From Coprinellus micaceus (lineage: Eukaryota; Basidiomycota; Agaricomycetes; Agaricales; Psathyrellaceae), in contig OX596334.1 of assembly GCA_951394405.1 (NCBI GenBank), forward strand, positions 2,418,001 through 2,482,000: DNA of 64,000 nucleotides, given 5' to 3'. Positions 22,404 to 34,024 of the stretch are shown one piece after another. A program made the translations under genes and the position numbers. The notes beneath the pieces are model-generated. The model made no database searches. It saw only the letters and a program-made list of their open reading frames with translations, and was not told the origin of the DNA. Position 1 is the first letter of the stretch. Each line of letters opens with the position of its first letter.

Positions 22404-23313
22404 TTGTGACGCCCGAAGCCCCTATCCGTATCCGATCGGCGCTGGTGCTTCGACTCCTTGGTGGCCTCATGTCAAGCGACGGTAACGAACTAGAACCGCA
22501 AAAATGCGTGCATAAAGAAAGGCTCAGCGTCGTACCAAATAGATCGAAATTACTCAGGTAACGAGCTCGTGATTCCGCTTCGATTGAGGACGCCGTCCTC
22601 GACCGCCCTTGCTATGTTGTGCGGTCACAGGGAGTCGTGGTCCTATTAGGAGAGAACACCTCCCGTACGTGAACTCTAGAGTAAATAGAGAACCCCGAGC
22701 CAACGATGTGTATAGTCTTGGGGGCGGGTGACGTCCCCTACCTACATCGAAGAGCACAAACTTGCTGATCCCATCGCTCCGATGCCACGACACCATTCCA
22801 CTGTCCAGACCTTGCCAGCATACCGTTCCTCTCCGATGTCGTTCCCTCCACTTGAGCACTTTTGTCATTCCTGACCCAAAATTCGAAAGGAAATGGGAAG
22901 ACATCATCGATGTGCCTCGCGGACGGCACGCGGCGGACTCGTTGACGTTGGGGGCCGGGGCAATTCAACGAGGCACTTTAGACCCTGATGGCGTATTCCT
23001 CATTTCTTTCTTCCTTTCCTTCAAGCCTTCCTTCCTTCCTTTCACCCAATCCACTACCTCGCTCTTCCTCCCTTTTGCCCCACCTCCTCCATCCCGCATC
23101 CTAGATGCCTGGGCGTCTTGAAGTGACTTTTGGATCTGGGGATGCTGGCTCGCCTATCTGTGTGGGACTGTGTGTATGGACGCCAATACCCGAGTCAACT
23201 CAATTGGCGTAGCCTGCAATCTCTTCTTCGACCTCTTCTCTTCTCTTCTCCTCGACGAGCGCCTTGATCGTGTGGTCCTAGTTCTCATCGCTTCGTCAAT
23301 GGCATGACCCAGG
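22404..23313. other. Intergenic
   Basis: This sits between POLD3 (distal promoter) and the 3' end of the left DUF202 gene. It contains a pyrimidine-rich stretch with CCTT runs near 23005-23045. Open frames here have no family character. I see nothing else. Confidence 0.45.
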
Positions 23314-23735
23314 TCAATCGAAGACGAGGAGTATGACACAAGTTGAAAAGGTAGCGAGCACCACAGGCGTCAGGAGGACGGTATGGAATCTGCAGCGAGA
23401 TTACGGTTAGTCCCGAACGACCCCGCTCGAATGACCACTCACTTTACCCCCGTCCAAAAGGGCCTCCCGTATATGAGATCCCGATACCCATGCCAGTACT
23501 CCCACACGCCCGCTACCAGACACAGGACCGCCATGGCGAACTCGACCGACGCAAGGGGGACCTTGTTCCACTTCTTGGTGCTGCGTTCATCCTGGGGCAC
23601 GAGCCTGGCTTGGAGGAGGAGGGATGCGGAGAGGAGTGTGAGGAGGAGGGCTAGCCTGAGGTGAGAAAGGAGGTTCCGCTCGAACATGCAGAAGTCTCTG
23701 GCGTTGCTGCCTGTGTTCTCGAGGCGGCGGGGCAT
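23314..23735 (-). CDS. DUF202-family small membrane protein (left copy)
   Basis: A 122-residue protein in two exons (23443-23735 and 23314-23389). It begins M-P-R-R-L-E-N-T-G-S-N-A-R-D-F, followed by 'CMFERNLLSHLRLALLLTLL', a first membrane helix with the R-x-x-x-x-E-R signature of DUF202 (YidH-like) proteins. Two more helices follow (VEFAMAVLCLVAGVWEYW and 'VVLATFSTCVILLVF'), giving three membrane spans. The family function is not established in fungi; Vtc1 of the polyphosphate polymerase complex shares the fold family. It is a clear paralogue of the gene at 27159-27625. The last exon in both is exactly 76 bases, with the intron splitting the same lysine codon after two bases. Confidence 0.85.
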
Positions 23736-24088
23736 GGCATCTTATCAACTCTGAGGGGTTGAGGTTGGGGACGGATCTTATCGCTTTGGAGGAGGAGGAC
23801 TCCGAGTCGGTCGGATTCCGTCATCGGTTGTCACGGGGACGGGAACGACACGATCACCTGATCTATCGCGCATCTTTGTATTTGGCTGGATTTGGCGAAA
23901 GTTGGAATTGAGGAAAGGGAGGCTCTTGTTCCTTGCATTCAACGCCAACGTCGAGCTCTCGCAGCGACAACCCCAGGCGACCTTCTCACCGCGACAACGA
24001 GCACCGACGACGACGAACACCCGACACGACGACGCACGCCTGACGCTCTTTACTCACAAGTCACTCCTTCGCTCACACGACACCAGCC
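23736..24088. promoter_or_regulatory. Divergent promoter region
   Basis: 353 bases separate the left DUF202 start from the start of the 788-residue gene on the other strand. Both promoters must lie here. I see no clear TATA box. Confidence 0.4.
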
Positions 24089-26562
24089 ATGGGCTTCCTC
24101 AAGCGACTCTTCTCCATCGGATCCAAGAAACACGCCTCAAAATCCAAATTATCCAAGACGACCGACGATATCAGCGGCCCAATGCCCAAGAAGCGTGGCT
24201 CGACCTACCACACCGTCGCAGGCGCACCGTACAGCAGCAGCACACCAGCTCTCCAAGAAGTTCCCCAGCAGGAAGAAGAGGAATCTGAGGCCGCCGTCCA
24301 CCGCCTATTACGCTCCTCCAGCTCCCGTTACGCAGTCGCCCACGAAGTCGACTATTCAGACTTGCCTCCCATGCGTGCGTCCTTGTTCTTTCCCATTCAT
24401 AAATATGCACGTCTCATAATACCAAATCTAGCCCACCCCATAAATGACGTCCTCTCAGCATACAACGCTCACCCAGTCCAACCCCAGCCTACGGGCTTCT
24501 CCACCCTCCATCCAAGCGCCTCCACCGCCAGCCTCGCAAGCATCACCCCCAGCACCTGTGGCGGTACCTACAACGTCAAAGTCTACCGCAAGCAACGCCT
24601 CTCTGCCGGCCCAGAGGAAGTCCTCGCAACCGAAAAGAAGAAAGCAGAGGAATCCGCCCACTTGAACGCCAACGACAGCGGGGCGTTGAAATTGCGCTCA
24701 GAGCCCAGTATCGTCAGCTTGGTTAGCCTGTACGACGAACAAGGCAGGGTTCCCGACGAGGTTTTCAACAACTCCAACGACGACTCTGCCCAGCCCACTC
24801 CGAGGCCCAAAAAGGTCCGCATGCCAGTAAAGAAGGAGGAAGCTGTCATTGGCGAAGGGAGGGCCCAGTGCAAGCGCAGTGGCTCAACTTTGCGACAACT
24901 CCTGGGCGCTTCGACGAACGGAAAGCCGGAAGATGCCAGTGAAGGCGACATCTCTTGGGCCGAACGTTTCCTGGGGTACGTTCTTGTATTTCTCAGACAA
25001 TAGCTCCGATCTAACGGACCCACAGGGAAATCGATGGTCTAGAAGGGGACGCCTCGTCCAGTTCTGCACGCTCCTCATTTGCGCTCCCCACGCCCAGCTC
25101 TGCCGATGGCCACGCCCTGGCCGACGTATCCATCATGACCGACATGACTGTCGACAACCCCACCATTTCCTCCATGGACGTTGAGCTCAGCATCTCAACC
25201 ACCGCCTCCCGGATATTCGAAGACGACACCTCCTTCGGCGACCATCAAAGAACACCCTCACGCGACGCCGCCCTCCACCACGATCCTGCCAAGACCCCCA
25301 CCAACAAACCCGTCGGTCTCTCCTACAAAAGCAGCATTGGCCCCGGCAACACTCCTCAAAAACGCGCATCTCAGGTCTTCGGTTTCATCAAGAAGCGTGC
25401 TAGCAAGTTCGTCGAGAAGGACGAACGCGACTTGCCCGACCCGCCTGCAAGCCGGTTGAACACCCTATCCAGCAGCTCCAACAACCGACGGAACTCGGGG
25501 TCTGGATCCAGCCGTGACGAGAGGGAGGTCAGCTCCCAGTTGACGTCTCGTCTCTCTTCGGAAAGCAGCAGCCGCGAGTCCGCATCGTCGAAGAAATCCA
25601 GTGCGATTCCTGTCTATGCTGGCGACAATGCTACTCCCAGTCGTCCGAAAGCCAGCCGAGCGCCGTCTGAGCGTATTGATGCGGGAGGCCTCGAGTCTAT
25701 GAGCCGGATGATGATGAAGAAACTGTCTTTCAACCGTGGATCCAGGTCCAGCAGGGAGGAGGAACAGCCGGAAGAGAGTCAATCCGAGTCGGCCCAGGAG
25801 GACGAAGTGACTCCCCCCACTATTGCCGTTGCACCCCAGACGCCGATGCGACATGGCGCGGAGACGGAAGAGGAGAGGGCCGTCAGGATTCTTATGACCG
25901 GCCCTACGAAGGTTATCGTCACCGCGCCTACACCTGGTACGGCACATTACGGTCAACAGAATGGTATCAGCTTGAGCCGGATTCCCCGTGGACCTCGTAC
26001 CCCGAACTCGAGGAGACGAAGGACGAGCCTGAGCGACAGGGAGGAACGGAGGCGGCATCGCCAGGAACGTGCTGAGAGGGAGAATGTGCGGAAGGATAGG
26101 AGTGAGAGGGAAAGGGACTCGAAGCACAAGCATACCTCGAGCCTGGATACGACCATGATCTCGACGCCGCGCAAGAAGGTCTCGACTAGGAACTTCTCGC
26201 ATCAGTCAAGCGGTAGCGTTTCGAGTACGGGGTCGAACGAGAACGCGCATCCAAATCCCCATTATAACGCGGTGTACGCCGAGGCGAAGCGGTTCGTCGA
26301 GGCTGGGGGATTCGGAGGAGGGTTGGGTGTCACGTCGGAGATCCCGATGACCCCGCTACGGATGTCGAAGAGAACGTCAGTGAACCAGTATACGTACCAG
26401 CCACCGCCTGCTGGCAGGAGTAGTAGGGCGTCGGCGGTCTTGGGTGGGAGTGGACAGGAGGAGGGTAGGGAGGAGAGGAGGAGGCCGAAGGGGGAGCGGA
26501 ATTTGTATGCGGCGCCTGGGTCGAGAAGTGGGGGGAGTTCGACACGGCAGTATAGGGTTTGA
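24089..26562 (+). CDS. Uncharacterised disordered basidiomycete protein, 788 aa
   Basis: Three exons (24089-24374, 24432-24975, 25026-26562) sum to 789 codons. I do not recognise the family. The N-terminus M-G-F-L-K-R-L-F-S-I-G-S-K-K is basic and amphipathic, which could aid membrane association, though it lacks the Ser/Thr at position 6 that favours myristoylation. 'WAERFLG' plus E-I-D-G-L-E spans the second junction. The rest is S/T/P/R-rich and mostly disordered. It includes a highly charged R/E block around 26010-26110 and a conserved-looking 'NPHYNAVYAEAKRFVEAGGF' near the C-terminus. Many S-P/T-P sites suggest kinase targets. The gene is flanked by the two DUF202 paralogues. Role unknown. 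Confidence 0.75.
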
Positions 26563-26640
26563 AGTTGGGTCTCGTTTTTGCTTCTTCTCTTTTTCCGTTT
26601 TGGCCACGAACTGCTTGCGCATGATGCATCGTATGAACTC

Positions 26641-26698
<58 letters not shown>

Positions 26699-27158
26699 TG
26701 CTCTCAAAGTCTCTGTATCTCTCCGACCGTCTCCTTCCTTCCTTCTCTCTCTCACTGCTCCATGACTTGATCTCTCTCATATGAACTCTGCCCATCGAAC
26801 TCGTTAAGTTATCGCTATCTCGCATCGTTTCCGCTCTCTTGTTATCGTCACATATTCAAATTGTTATTTATCGTGCATGTCGTAGATACCTGTATGCTCG
26901 CTGACCGAATCCCAAAAGCTCCACCGTTCCTCCCCAACTTCAAAAAGGAGCTTGGACTGTTTGGCTTGAGTGATGCGCCACAGGACCAAACACGCCTAAG
27001 TCGGAAACTCGGACGTTCTTGAAGTTCTCGCCCATCCACGGCCTGTATTGCGCCAACAAGCCAAGCCTCTTCCTACTCCCTTTCTGGCAGTGGGTGAGAT
27101 GAAGCGTCGCTGACGCCCCTTCCACACGATAACGACCCCAAACTAACGAGTAACGACC
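26563..27158. other. Intergenic with CT microsatellite
   Basis: This holds the 3' UTR of the 788-residue gene, a long CT repeat (listed separately) and the promoter of the right DUF202 gene. No coding frame is supportable. Confidence 0.5.
26646..26694. repeat. (CT)24 microsatellite
   Basis: A perfect CT dinucleotide run of 49 bases lies 84 bases after the stop codon of the preceding gene, so probably in its 3' UTR. Further CT-rich sequence extends to about 26780. Confidence 0.95.
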
Positions 27159-27625
27159 ATGTCCACGACCCCCACACCCTCGCCCTCCTCCTCGAGCTAT
27201 CTCATCCCCAACGTGGGTAGCACCGCTCGCGACTACTGCATGCTCGAGCGGAACCTCCTCTCCCACCTCAAACTCGCGTTGCTTCTCTCGATCCTCTCTG
27301 CGTCCATCATCCTCCGTGCGAGGCTGGTTCCGGTTACCGATTATAATAAGGAGGATGGGGGGATGCCACTGGCGAGTGTGGAGTTTGCGGCCGCGCTGGT
27401 GTGTATTGTTGCGGGTGGGTGGGAGTATTATCAGGGTTATTGGGATTTGAAGAATGGGAGGGCGTTTTTGGTTGCAACGAAGTACGTTTTGTTTCTGGTG
27501 TGAATGGGTGCTTGGGTCGGGTTTCTGACGGGGTTCCCGCTTGATATAGGCTGCATTTGACTCTTATGACGCTAGTTGCGACGACAATCTTCGGGACTGC
27601 GATTGCGTTGCTTGTTTTTGACTAG
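27159..27625 (+). CDS. DUF202-family small membrane protein (right copy)
   Basis: 132 residues in two exons (27159-27481 and 27550-27625). After an S/T/P-rich leader it reads S-T-A-R-D-Y, then 'CMLERNLLSHLKLALLLSIL', then a Leu/Ile-rich helix and A-R-L-V-P. The matching region of the left copy differs at only a few positions. Helices two and three are 'VEFAAALVCIVAGGWEYY' and 'LVATTIFGTAIALLVF'. The intron splits a lysine codon after its second base, exactly as in the left copy. This points to duplication of an intron-bearing ancestor. Orientation is opposite to the left copy, and 3.4 kb separates the two start codons. Three membrane spans are predicted; function is unknown. Confidence 0.86.
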
Positions 27626-28300
27626 CATGACACCATGTTTATAGTGAGTACTTTAAGCCCGGTTTGAAGTCTCTCACTTATCGGAATCCTCTCTAGACCC
27701 ATGTATTTGTACGAACGCTTTGAAACGATACCCCTCGTGTATCACAACTCAACCTGCGGCGATAACTGTCGCGTTTTTACCAATTCAAACCCTCCTTCGC
27801 GTATACCTTGTGTCGAACTCATTGAGGAGTTCCACCCTCCAAGCTGTATCCACCTCGCTCCAACGTTCTCTCCCCAACACACTCGTTCTATCGTCTACTT
27901 CCCTCTCATCATCCATGCCATGCCCACAAACATCAGAAGACCTGGACTGACCGACGAAGTGGGGAATCCAGACGAACGTGTGCTATCAGTGACTGAACTG
28001 GTACGCGTTCTCTGAACACCTTCCTCGTAACCGTGAGCCATAAACACGGCCATGGTTCCGCGAGCAAGACACACCTACGGCCTAAGCGGCCAGACATTGA
28101 CTAGGATGGGGTTCCCCCGATATCCATTACGGCGTCGCACATTGAGAACAGTGAAGCTAAACAATCCATAGGAGTCCAAACATAACTGGGTAACATAGTA
28201 TTTATCATGAGGTTCGTCGCAATGTCCATTTCCCCGTTCCCCGCGGTTCTCTCTCTCCCTCTCGCTGACAGTACCCGTCCTTTCATTGGCACCATCCTGC
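27626..28300. other. Intergenic, convergent 3' ends
   Basis: This lies between the right DUF202 gene and the MFS transporter, which converge. Open frames at 27701-28015 have no domain character. I see no RNA gene or repeat. Confidence 0.45.
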
Positions 28301-30169
28301 TCAGAGCGCTTCCGTGGGTCGGTCTTGTTCCTTTGCACTCCCCACCAGCGGTTTGTTTGGTACCAGGGTAAACAAGCCCACCATGAGCGCCATCATCGCA
28401 ACCAACTTACAAACCCAACATCAGCATCCCACTTTCTAACACTCAATGGAAACCCCGCTTACAAAGGATGTAAACTCTTAATCCCATGATTCTGCGCAAT
28501 CGCTCCAGTCATAAACGGAATCAACGCGCTCCCCGCCTGGCCGAATCCCGCGATCCAACCAACGGCCCCGGTGAGGATCCACGGGGGTAGGATGCGGGCA
28601 GCTTGGTTGAGGGCGATGGGGTGCATGGGGCCAAAGAGCATGCCGATGAAGGACACGGTTATAGCGTTGCCGATGAGGGAGGGGACGAACCAGATCGCGA
28701 ATTCGAGGCTTGGGAGGGGGAAGGGAGGGAGACTTACCCGAAAGAAATGAGGGCGTAGATGTACAACGCCCGGCGTTCGCCTATCCATCTGTTGACCGGG
28801 AGGAGGACGACTCGCCCGAGTGTCAGACCTACACAAATTTGAGCATCATCCAACAGGGTCGGGTGCACCGTAAACCCACCTCCAAAGAACCCAGACGCGA
28901 TATACCCAAACGACAGCCCTCCTTTCCGCTCCTCAATGATGTACGTGACGATCCACCCCACAATTGTGACTTCGACGCTGACGTATACAAGGATGAAGAG
29001 CGCAAGGAAGTGTACGGTCTTTTCGGACGTAATTGGCTTGAACCTGCCAGGGCCTTTGCCTTCGGCGAGGCGTGGACGTATTCGCCGCCCTCGAGCAGGC
29101 ACTCAGTCGATTGAATGTGATTAGGCTCTAGATGTTCAGGAGGAATTGAAGAGATGGGACGTACCGTCTTGCTGCCTGAACTTGAAGACGACGCATAAGA
29201 CGATGGTGTTACATATAGCCAGACCGAGGGAGGTGAGGTAGTAAAACGACCATCGGCCCATCTGCACGAACTGTGTTGCCACAAGGGGAGCAGAGAACGC
29301 GCCCAATCCCGGATTTTCAAGCGCGAATCGTCAGCCTCCATATATGAGGGGGCCACGAATAGCAACAGGTGTGTACTCACCGTAGACGGCGTGCAAAATG
29401 CCCATCTCGGTTGCCGGAGAATACGTGAGCGAACCGACAAAGCCGTTCGATTCTGCGTCCTGCGTAGGAGAGAGGGCTCGTACAACACCCTTTGGACATT
29501 TGGTCCGCAAGGAATCTGACCTGGAGAGCGAGACCTATGCCATTGACGATTTGAAATACGATGAAGCACGGGAAGGGTGGGCCGAGCGCTTGAACGGAGT
29601 ATGTGATTATCTGGAGGGCGGCACCCAAAACGAGGACTTAGAAAGTGTAGAAGATAAGTCAGTGAACGACGCGGTAGGGAATGAGGAGGCCACCGTTCAG
29701 GCGCGCCTTTCCAAACCCAAGCCGGTCGGTGAGCCATACGTTCATGGGGCGCCAAGGACGAAGCCCTGGAGAACCGTGAGACCTACTCCGACGATAGATA
29801 GCAATGAAGTCGTAGGCAAATCCATCATCATCCTGTTAGGTGCATCCACGAGCCCGCGCCCAAGGCGACCGTCCGAGAGTGGGATCGTCCCATTCCAACG
29901 AAAAAGAGCGACACTTCAATATAGCTGACCTAGAAGTTACGACAACCCGGTAGACTTGCATTACATGATGGAACATTGTACGCCTCCTGCACGCGGGGAA
30001 GGAGAGGTCCCGTCGAGCCATCGTTCCAGCCGAGCATGAACACAGAGAGCTGCGTATTTCCTGCCGCAATCTGCTTTCGTGTCCGTTCTGCAGGCGTTTG
30101 GGACCCACTGGGCGCCTCCATGGGCGTCCCAGAGCCTTTGCCATCACTGGCAGGCGATGCAGTCTTCAA
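28301..30169 (-). CDS. MFS transporter (BSC6-like group)
   Basis: A multi-exon major-facilitator permease. After a Ser/Thr/Pro-rich cytosolic start at ATG 30169 comes 'FMLGWNDGSTGPLLPRVQEAYN', the first helix and the D-G-S-x-G-P-L-L-P-R motif of the group. Later exons show 'VWLTDRLGFGKARLNGG', the conserved loop 2-3 motif. Others show N-G-F-V-G-S-L, G-I-L-H-A-V-Y, 'GAFSAPLVATQFVQMGRW' and 'VEVTIVGWIVTYIIEERKGG'. The last helix seems to be V-A-M-M-A-L-M-V-G-L-F-T-L-V-P-N, ending at TGA 28301-28303. However, I could not join it in frame to the preceding exon, whose own stop is at 28459. Substrate is unknown; sugar-like or drug substrates are both possible. Confidence 0.8.
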
Positions 30170-30328
30170 AGCTCCGGATTAAGCAAGTGGTTTCCGGCAT
30201 TCGGATGGGGAGCTGAGATCAACAAGGACGTCCTCGTGAATTGTTCGTCTGTCATTACTTTGACTGGTGGCACGAAAGAGTGAAGAGGGGCAAGAAAGGG
30301 TGGGGTGAAAGCAAAATCGAGGGACGTA

Positions 30329-30335
30329 TTTTATA
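30329..30335 (-). promoter_or_regulatory. Putative TATA box of the MFS gene
   Basis: On the minus strand the sequence reads TATAAAA, 160 bases before the MFS start codon. Position and sequence fit a TATA element. There is no experimental support. Confidence 0.4.
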
Positions 30336-30847
30336 GTTTTGGCCCTGCGAGGGTGTAGCGACTGTTCCTAGGGTTTCCGACATTTCTCCGTGCGGGGTAT
30401 CAGGAGTCATCCAGTACAGCGCTAGCGCCAAGGCTAAGCGATGAAGTCTACATTTTTGTAGAGGGGTCCTTAAGCGTCTAAATCCTTCATTTAAATTGAA
30501 GGAGCGAATGGCCTGCTTGGACACGGATCCGACAGAAGGTATGGCCCACAGACTTGACCTCCCCGCAGCGCCTGGATCACTGAAACCTACCCCGTGGCCG
30601 GGTCGGCTCTTTCGTCATTCCGTAGCAAGGATGATCATGGCTCTGGAGACGTGGTCGAGTCTAGTTCGGGTGGGAGGAGGCATTGCAGACGGCTCAGTGG
30701 CCGGCCGAGCCGACGCCGGAGTCCCCGCCACATCTTGATGCTTCACCACACACTGAATAGAACGTTACGAAACCATAAAATGGCTCGCAGCTCATCTTTG
30801 CAGCGTACCACCACCTCGCCACCCCAATCATTGGTCAACGTTCAACA
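30336..30847. other. Intergenic, divergent promoters
   Basis: The region upstream of both the MFS transporter and the F-box gene. I see no repeat or RNA gene, and the open frames look random. Confidence 0.45.
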
Positions 30848-32347
30848 ATGTCGATCAACCTGCGGCGAGACCGCTTGGGACGACGCAGAACGGATTTCGT
30901 CGATGTCCTTCCCGATGAACTCTGGGTCAAGGTTTTCAAAACCAGCATGGAAGATGGTCCAATACAAGTAGCCAAAAGCTCGTACACTCTGCGTAGCTTC
31001 GAACGCGTCACCAACCCCTTCCTCTTGAACTCGGTGTGCAAGGAATGGCGGAGGATATGCAAAGCTCATACGGAGGTCTGGGATACGGTCTTCATGGCCT
31101 TTGCCTGGATGGACGGGGAGACAAAGGAGATGATAAAATTCTTTCAGCGCCGAGTCAATGCGTTGGGTCTCTGGATGCTCAGAGCCGGAACGCGCCCAGT
31201 TTCCCTCACATACCGCATCATCGAGACTGACTACTTCCCCTTCGACAACCCAAACGCTATGGGCCTACCTCGCATCGTCGCCTACCACGCGAGGCGTATC
31301 AAGCACCTCGACTGCGTTGTTTCGTCTCAGTGGTACAGCGTTTTCAAAGGTGTGCGGTTCCCCATCTTGGAGAAGCTCGATATCACCTGCGGGGAATACG
31401 CTCAGTATATGGCAGGCGACGGGGGTTACCCATTTGGACACGAGTTTTGCAGGTGGACGGAGGAAAGTGTGCTGGACCTCGCGGGGCGGTGCCCTAAACT
31501 CTTTACCGTTAGGCTCGAAGGCAGTTTTTCCTCCATCGGGATTATGCTTCCATGGGACCAAATTGTCGATATCGAAGTGGAACACGTCGAGCGCGCGTTG
31601 GCTATAGAGATTCTAGAGCGACTTCCGAACATCAGGAGGTGCAAAATGGCCATGGTACCGTACGTCACGGACGAAGATTGGATGAGGAGCCCTGACATTC
31701 ACGGGTGCTTCGAAGGGAAAGGAAGGGTGGCCACCACCGTGTTGGAGATGCTCACACTCCAGACGCTGGCGCCGTCGGCTTTGGGTGATATCCTCGGTAT
31801 CGCGCCGTTGTCGTTGAAGGGCATAGACGTACACAGCTTCAACGAGCCACCGCCCGATGACGGCCTAGTTTTGGACCCACTTTTGCCCTTCGCAAGTACC
31901 CTCGAGACTCTTTCAACCGGAGTCTACTCATTCCTAGACACCAATCGACTCGTTGGGACGCTTTCACAACTCAACGCCCTCGTGTCCCTCACCATCGCCT
32001 TCGGCGACCAAAGTCAGCCGCTCGATGACCATTTTGTGCGGTCCGTCCTCACCACTCCTGGGGTGATTCCACGCCTCCAACGAGTTTTCGTTGCGACCTC
32101 GAACCTTCAAGTTAGGGACGAGACGTTGTTGGAGTTCCTTCGTTATCGTGGACACACCAAAGCGGATGGTGACAGTGACTCCATCGATTGCGAGAAGATA
32201 CGGGAAGTTCGGTTGGGGCTCATGGAAAGGGCTGTGGCCCCCCACCTGCAATTGGAGACCGTAGCTGAGCTGGGGAGGATGATGGGGAGTGGACTGCAGT
32301 TCAGGATTGAGTATGTAACGGCGCGGCTGGAGCGAGCTGAAGAATAG
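30848..32347 (+). CDS. F-box protein
   Basis: A 499-residue protein encoded without introns, which is unusual among these intron-rich neighbours. An F-box-like segment begins near residue 18 (D-V-L-P-D-E-L-W-V-K-V-F) and continues through 'NSVCKEWRRICKAHTEVWDT'. F-box proteins bind Skp1 and bring targets to the SCF ubiquitin ligase. The remaining roughly 430 residues have irregular leucine-rich spacing (for example 'LAGRCPKLFTVRLEG', 'LERLPNIRRCKM'), as in the large expanded F-box/LRR families of Agaricomycetes. The start is the first ATG, in an A-rich context (ACAATGTC). Substrate is unknown. Assignment to the general family is firm; no closer orthologue is recognised. Confidence 0.85.
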   Translation: MSINLRRDRLGRRRTDFVDVLPDELWVKVFKTSMEDGPIQVAKSSYTLRSFERVTNPFLLNSVCKEWRRICKAHTEVWDTVFMAFAWMDGETKEMIKFFQRRVNALGLWMLRAGTRPVSLTYRIIETDYFPFDNPNAMGLPRIVAYHARRIKHLDCVVSSQWYSVFKGVRFPILEKLDITCGEYAQYMAGDGGYPFGHEFCRWTEESVLDLAGRCPKLFTVRLEGSFSSIGIMLPWDQIVDIEVEHVERALAIEILERLPNIRRCKMAMVPYVTDEDWMRSPDIHGCFEGKGRVATTVLEMLTLQTLAPSALGDILGIAPLSLKGIDVHSFNEPPPDDGLVLDPLLPFASTLETLSTGVYSFLDTNRLVGTLSQLNALVSLTIAFGDQSQPLDDHFVRSVLTTPGVIPRLQRVFVATSNLQVRDETLLEFLRYRGHTKADGDSDSIDCEKIREVRLGLMERAVAPHLQLETVAELGRMMGSGLQFRIEYVTARLERAEE

Positions 32348-32782
32348 AAGGTGAGACGACCAGATGCAGACGTGCAGGAAGATGACTGTCCCGAACGTCT
32401 GGACCCCCCTCCCTCTCTTTTCTTTACAATCGAAGCGAGCATGATGCTCTAAATATATCCGCTTTCTCTTTCTCGACTGCTTCGCGAGCCGATGTCGGGG
32501 GTCAGTCTATGACGTTCGTCTCACTCAGCGTTCATACGTCCGGAGACTTGATGAGTCAAAAGCGCGATGATGCCAGGCTTCGTCACTTATGCACCCTTCT
32601 TCGAACACAGGTCCTGAATAATGTTTTTAGCACCGAGCTCACAGTCTGAATAAGCATCAACGTTGTCTTAGAGGCAACGCTCCGCACGACGATGAGGTAT
32701 GTCATCATATAAAGCTTCTGGAGTACATGGTCGCGAACTCTCACAACACCCAGATCTTCGAACACACCAAGTTCTTCTACCA
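32348..32782. other. Intergenic
   Basis: The 3' UTR of the F-box gene and the promoter of the reductase. Nothing else is recognised. Confidence 0.45.
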
Positions 32783-34024
32783 ATGGCAACATATGATTTT
32801 GTCGGCGCAGTCGCTCCTGGGCGACTTGGGGTAGCACAGGGGACGATCCCGGAGCCTGGAGACAACCAACTCGTCATCAAAGTCGAATACTCGACCCTCA
32901 GCCCCTTCGACCTGTATGGCTTAGATAGGCAATTCTATGTCAATACGTACCCTCATACGTTTGGCATTAATGCTGCTGGGACTGTGTTTAAAGTCGGAGC
33001 GGGTATCAGCGACTTGAGGGCCGGAGACAGGGTATAAAACATTTACCAGTGACTTTGCGTGCGGCAGCATGACTGATAGGAACGCCCAGGTCACAGCGTT
33101 CCCTACACCTGCTGGGAGCAAGGGATATCAGCCATACACTCTTCAAGATCGCTCCTACGTCGCCAAGGTACGCCCCAAGTTCATTTCTCCGACTCCTTTG
33201 GCTGACGCTATGCCCACAGATACCTGACTCCATTCCCTTCGAGAAGGCGGTCACATACCCTGACAACTTCACCACAGCCTTCTTCACCTTCTTCAGCCAA
33301 CTCGGGCTCCCCATTCCCACCGAGTGGCCTGCCAAGAGCAACCCCAATCCTACTCGCCCGCTCATGGTATACGGCGCTGGCGCGACATCTGGGCAATACG
33401 CGGTGCAGCTCTTGAAGTTGGCGGGGTACACGAATGTCGTTGCCGTCGCTTCGCAGCGTCATGAAGCCTACCTCCAGTCCCTGGGTGCGACGCATGTTGT
33501 GGACTATAAGGGCGCTTTCTTTGCCGAGGATGTGGTCCGGGCCGCGGGGGGTAAGGTCGACCTCGTCATGGATTGTATCTCTATCACGCATACGTTCGAG
33601 CTGATCGCTCAAGTCGTCGGGGCTAGTGGGAAGATCGCGTTCCTTGCACCGTTCAAGGCGGGTAGTGGGAGTTTGGCGGGAGGCGATGGGGTTTTGACGT
33701 CCGAGATTCCGAAAGAGACTCAGGATATTTTCCCGGAAGGTGTCGAGTTTGTTGCGATCAAGACGTTCCTATACCAGCAGGTGAGTTCATGGCGATCTTG
33801 AGGCGCAGGGGTTGGCGTTGACAATTTGAATGCAGGATGAGCGCCTGGCGAATACCCTGCTGCCCGTGCTCCTCCCCCAGCTCCTCCAAGGCGGCCTTTT
33901 AAAACCCAATCGCATTCGGTTGCTCGACCACGCCGATCCACTTACCCGCACGAAAGATGCGTTTGATCTATTGAGGCAGAATAAGGTCAGCGGAGAAAAG
34001 CTAGTGATCAAGGTTGGGGCATGA
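32783..34024 (+). CDS. Medium-chain reductase/dehydrogenase (enoyl-reductase-like)
   Basis: An NAD(P)H-dependent oxidoreductase of the MDR superfamily, similar in layout to fungal trans-acting enoyl reductases and zinc-independent quinone reductase-like proteins. Four exons are joined by short introns. The GroES-like N-terminal domain contains 'VEYSTLSPFDLYGLDR' and 'GINAAGTVFKVGAG'. The Rossmann nucleotide-binding motif is 'VYGAGATSGQYAVQLLKLAG', a G-A-x-x-x-x-G form. D-Y-K near 33505 and V-D-L-V-M-D-C follow in the fold. The C-terminus ends 'KVSGEKLVIKVGA', the usual ending of this group. Zinc ligands of true alcohol dehydrogenases are not evident. No polyketide synthase lies in the window, so a biosynthetic partner is not indicated. 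Confidence 0.88.

Noticed and set aside
25465..26202. 245-codon minus-strand frame
   Set aside because: Antisense shadow of the third exon of the 788-residue gene.
32783..34024. Possible polyketide cluster, because the reductase resembles trans enoyl reductases
   Set aside because: No synthase, tailoring enzyme or regulator of that kind is in the window.
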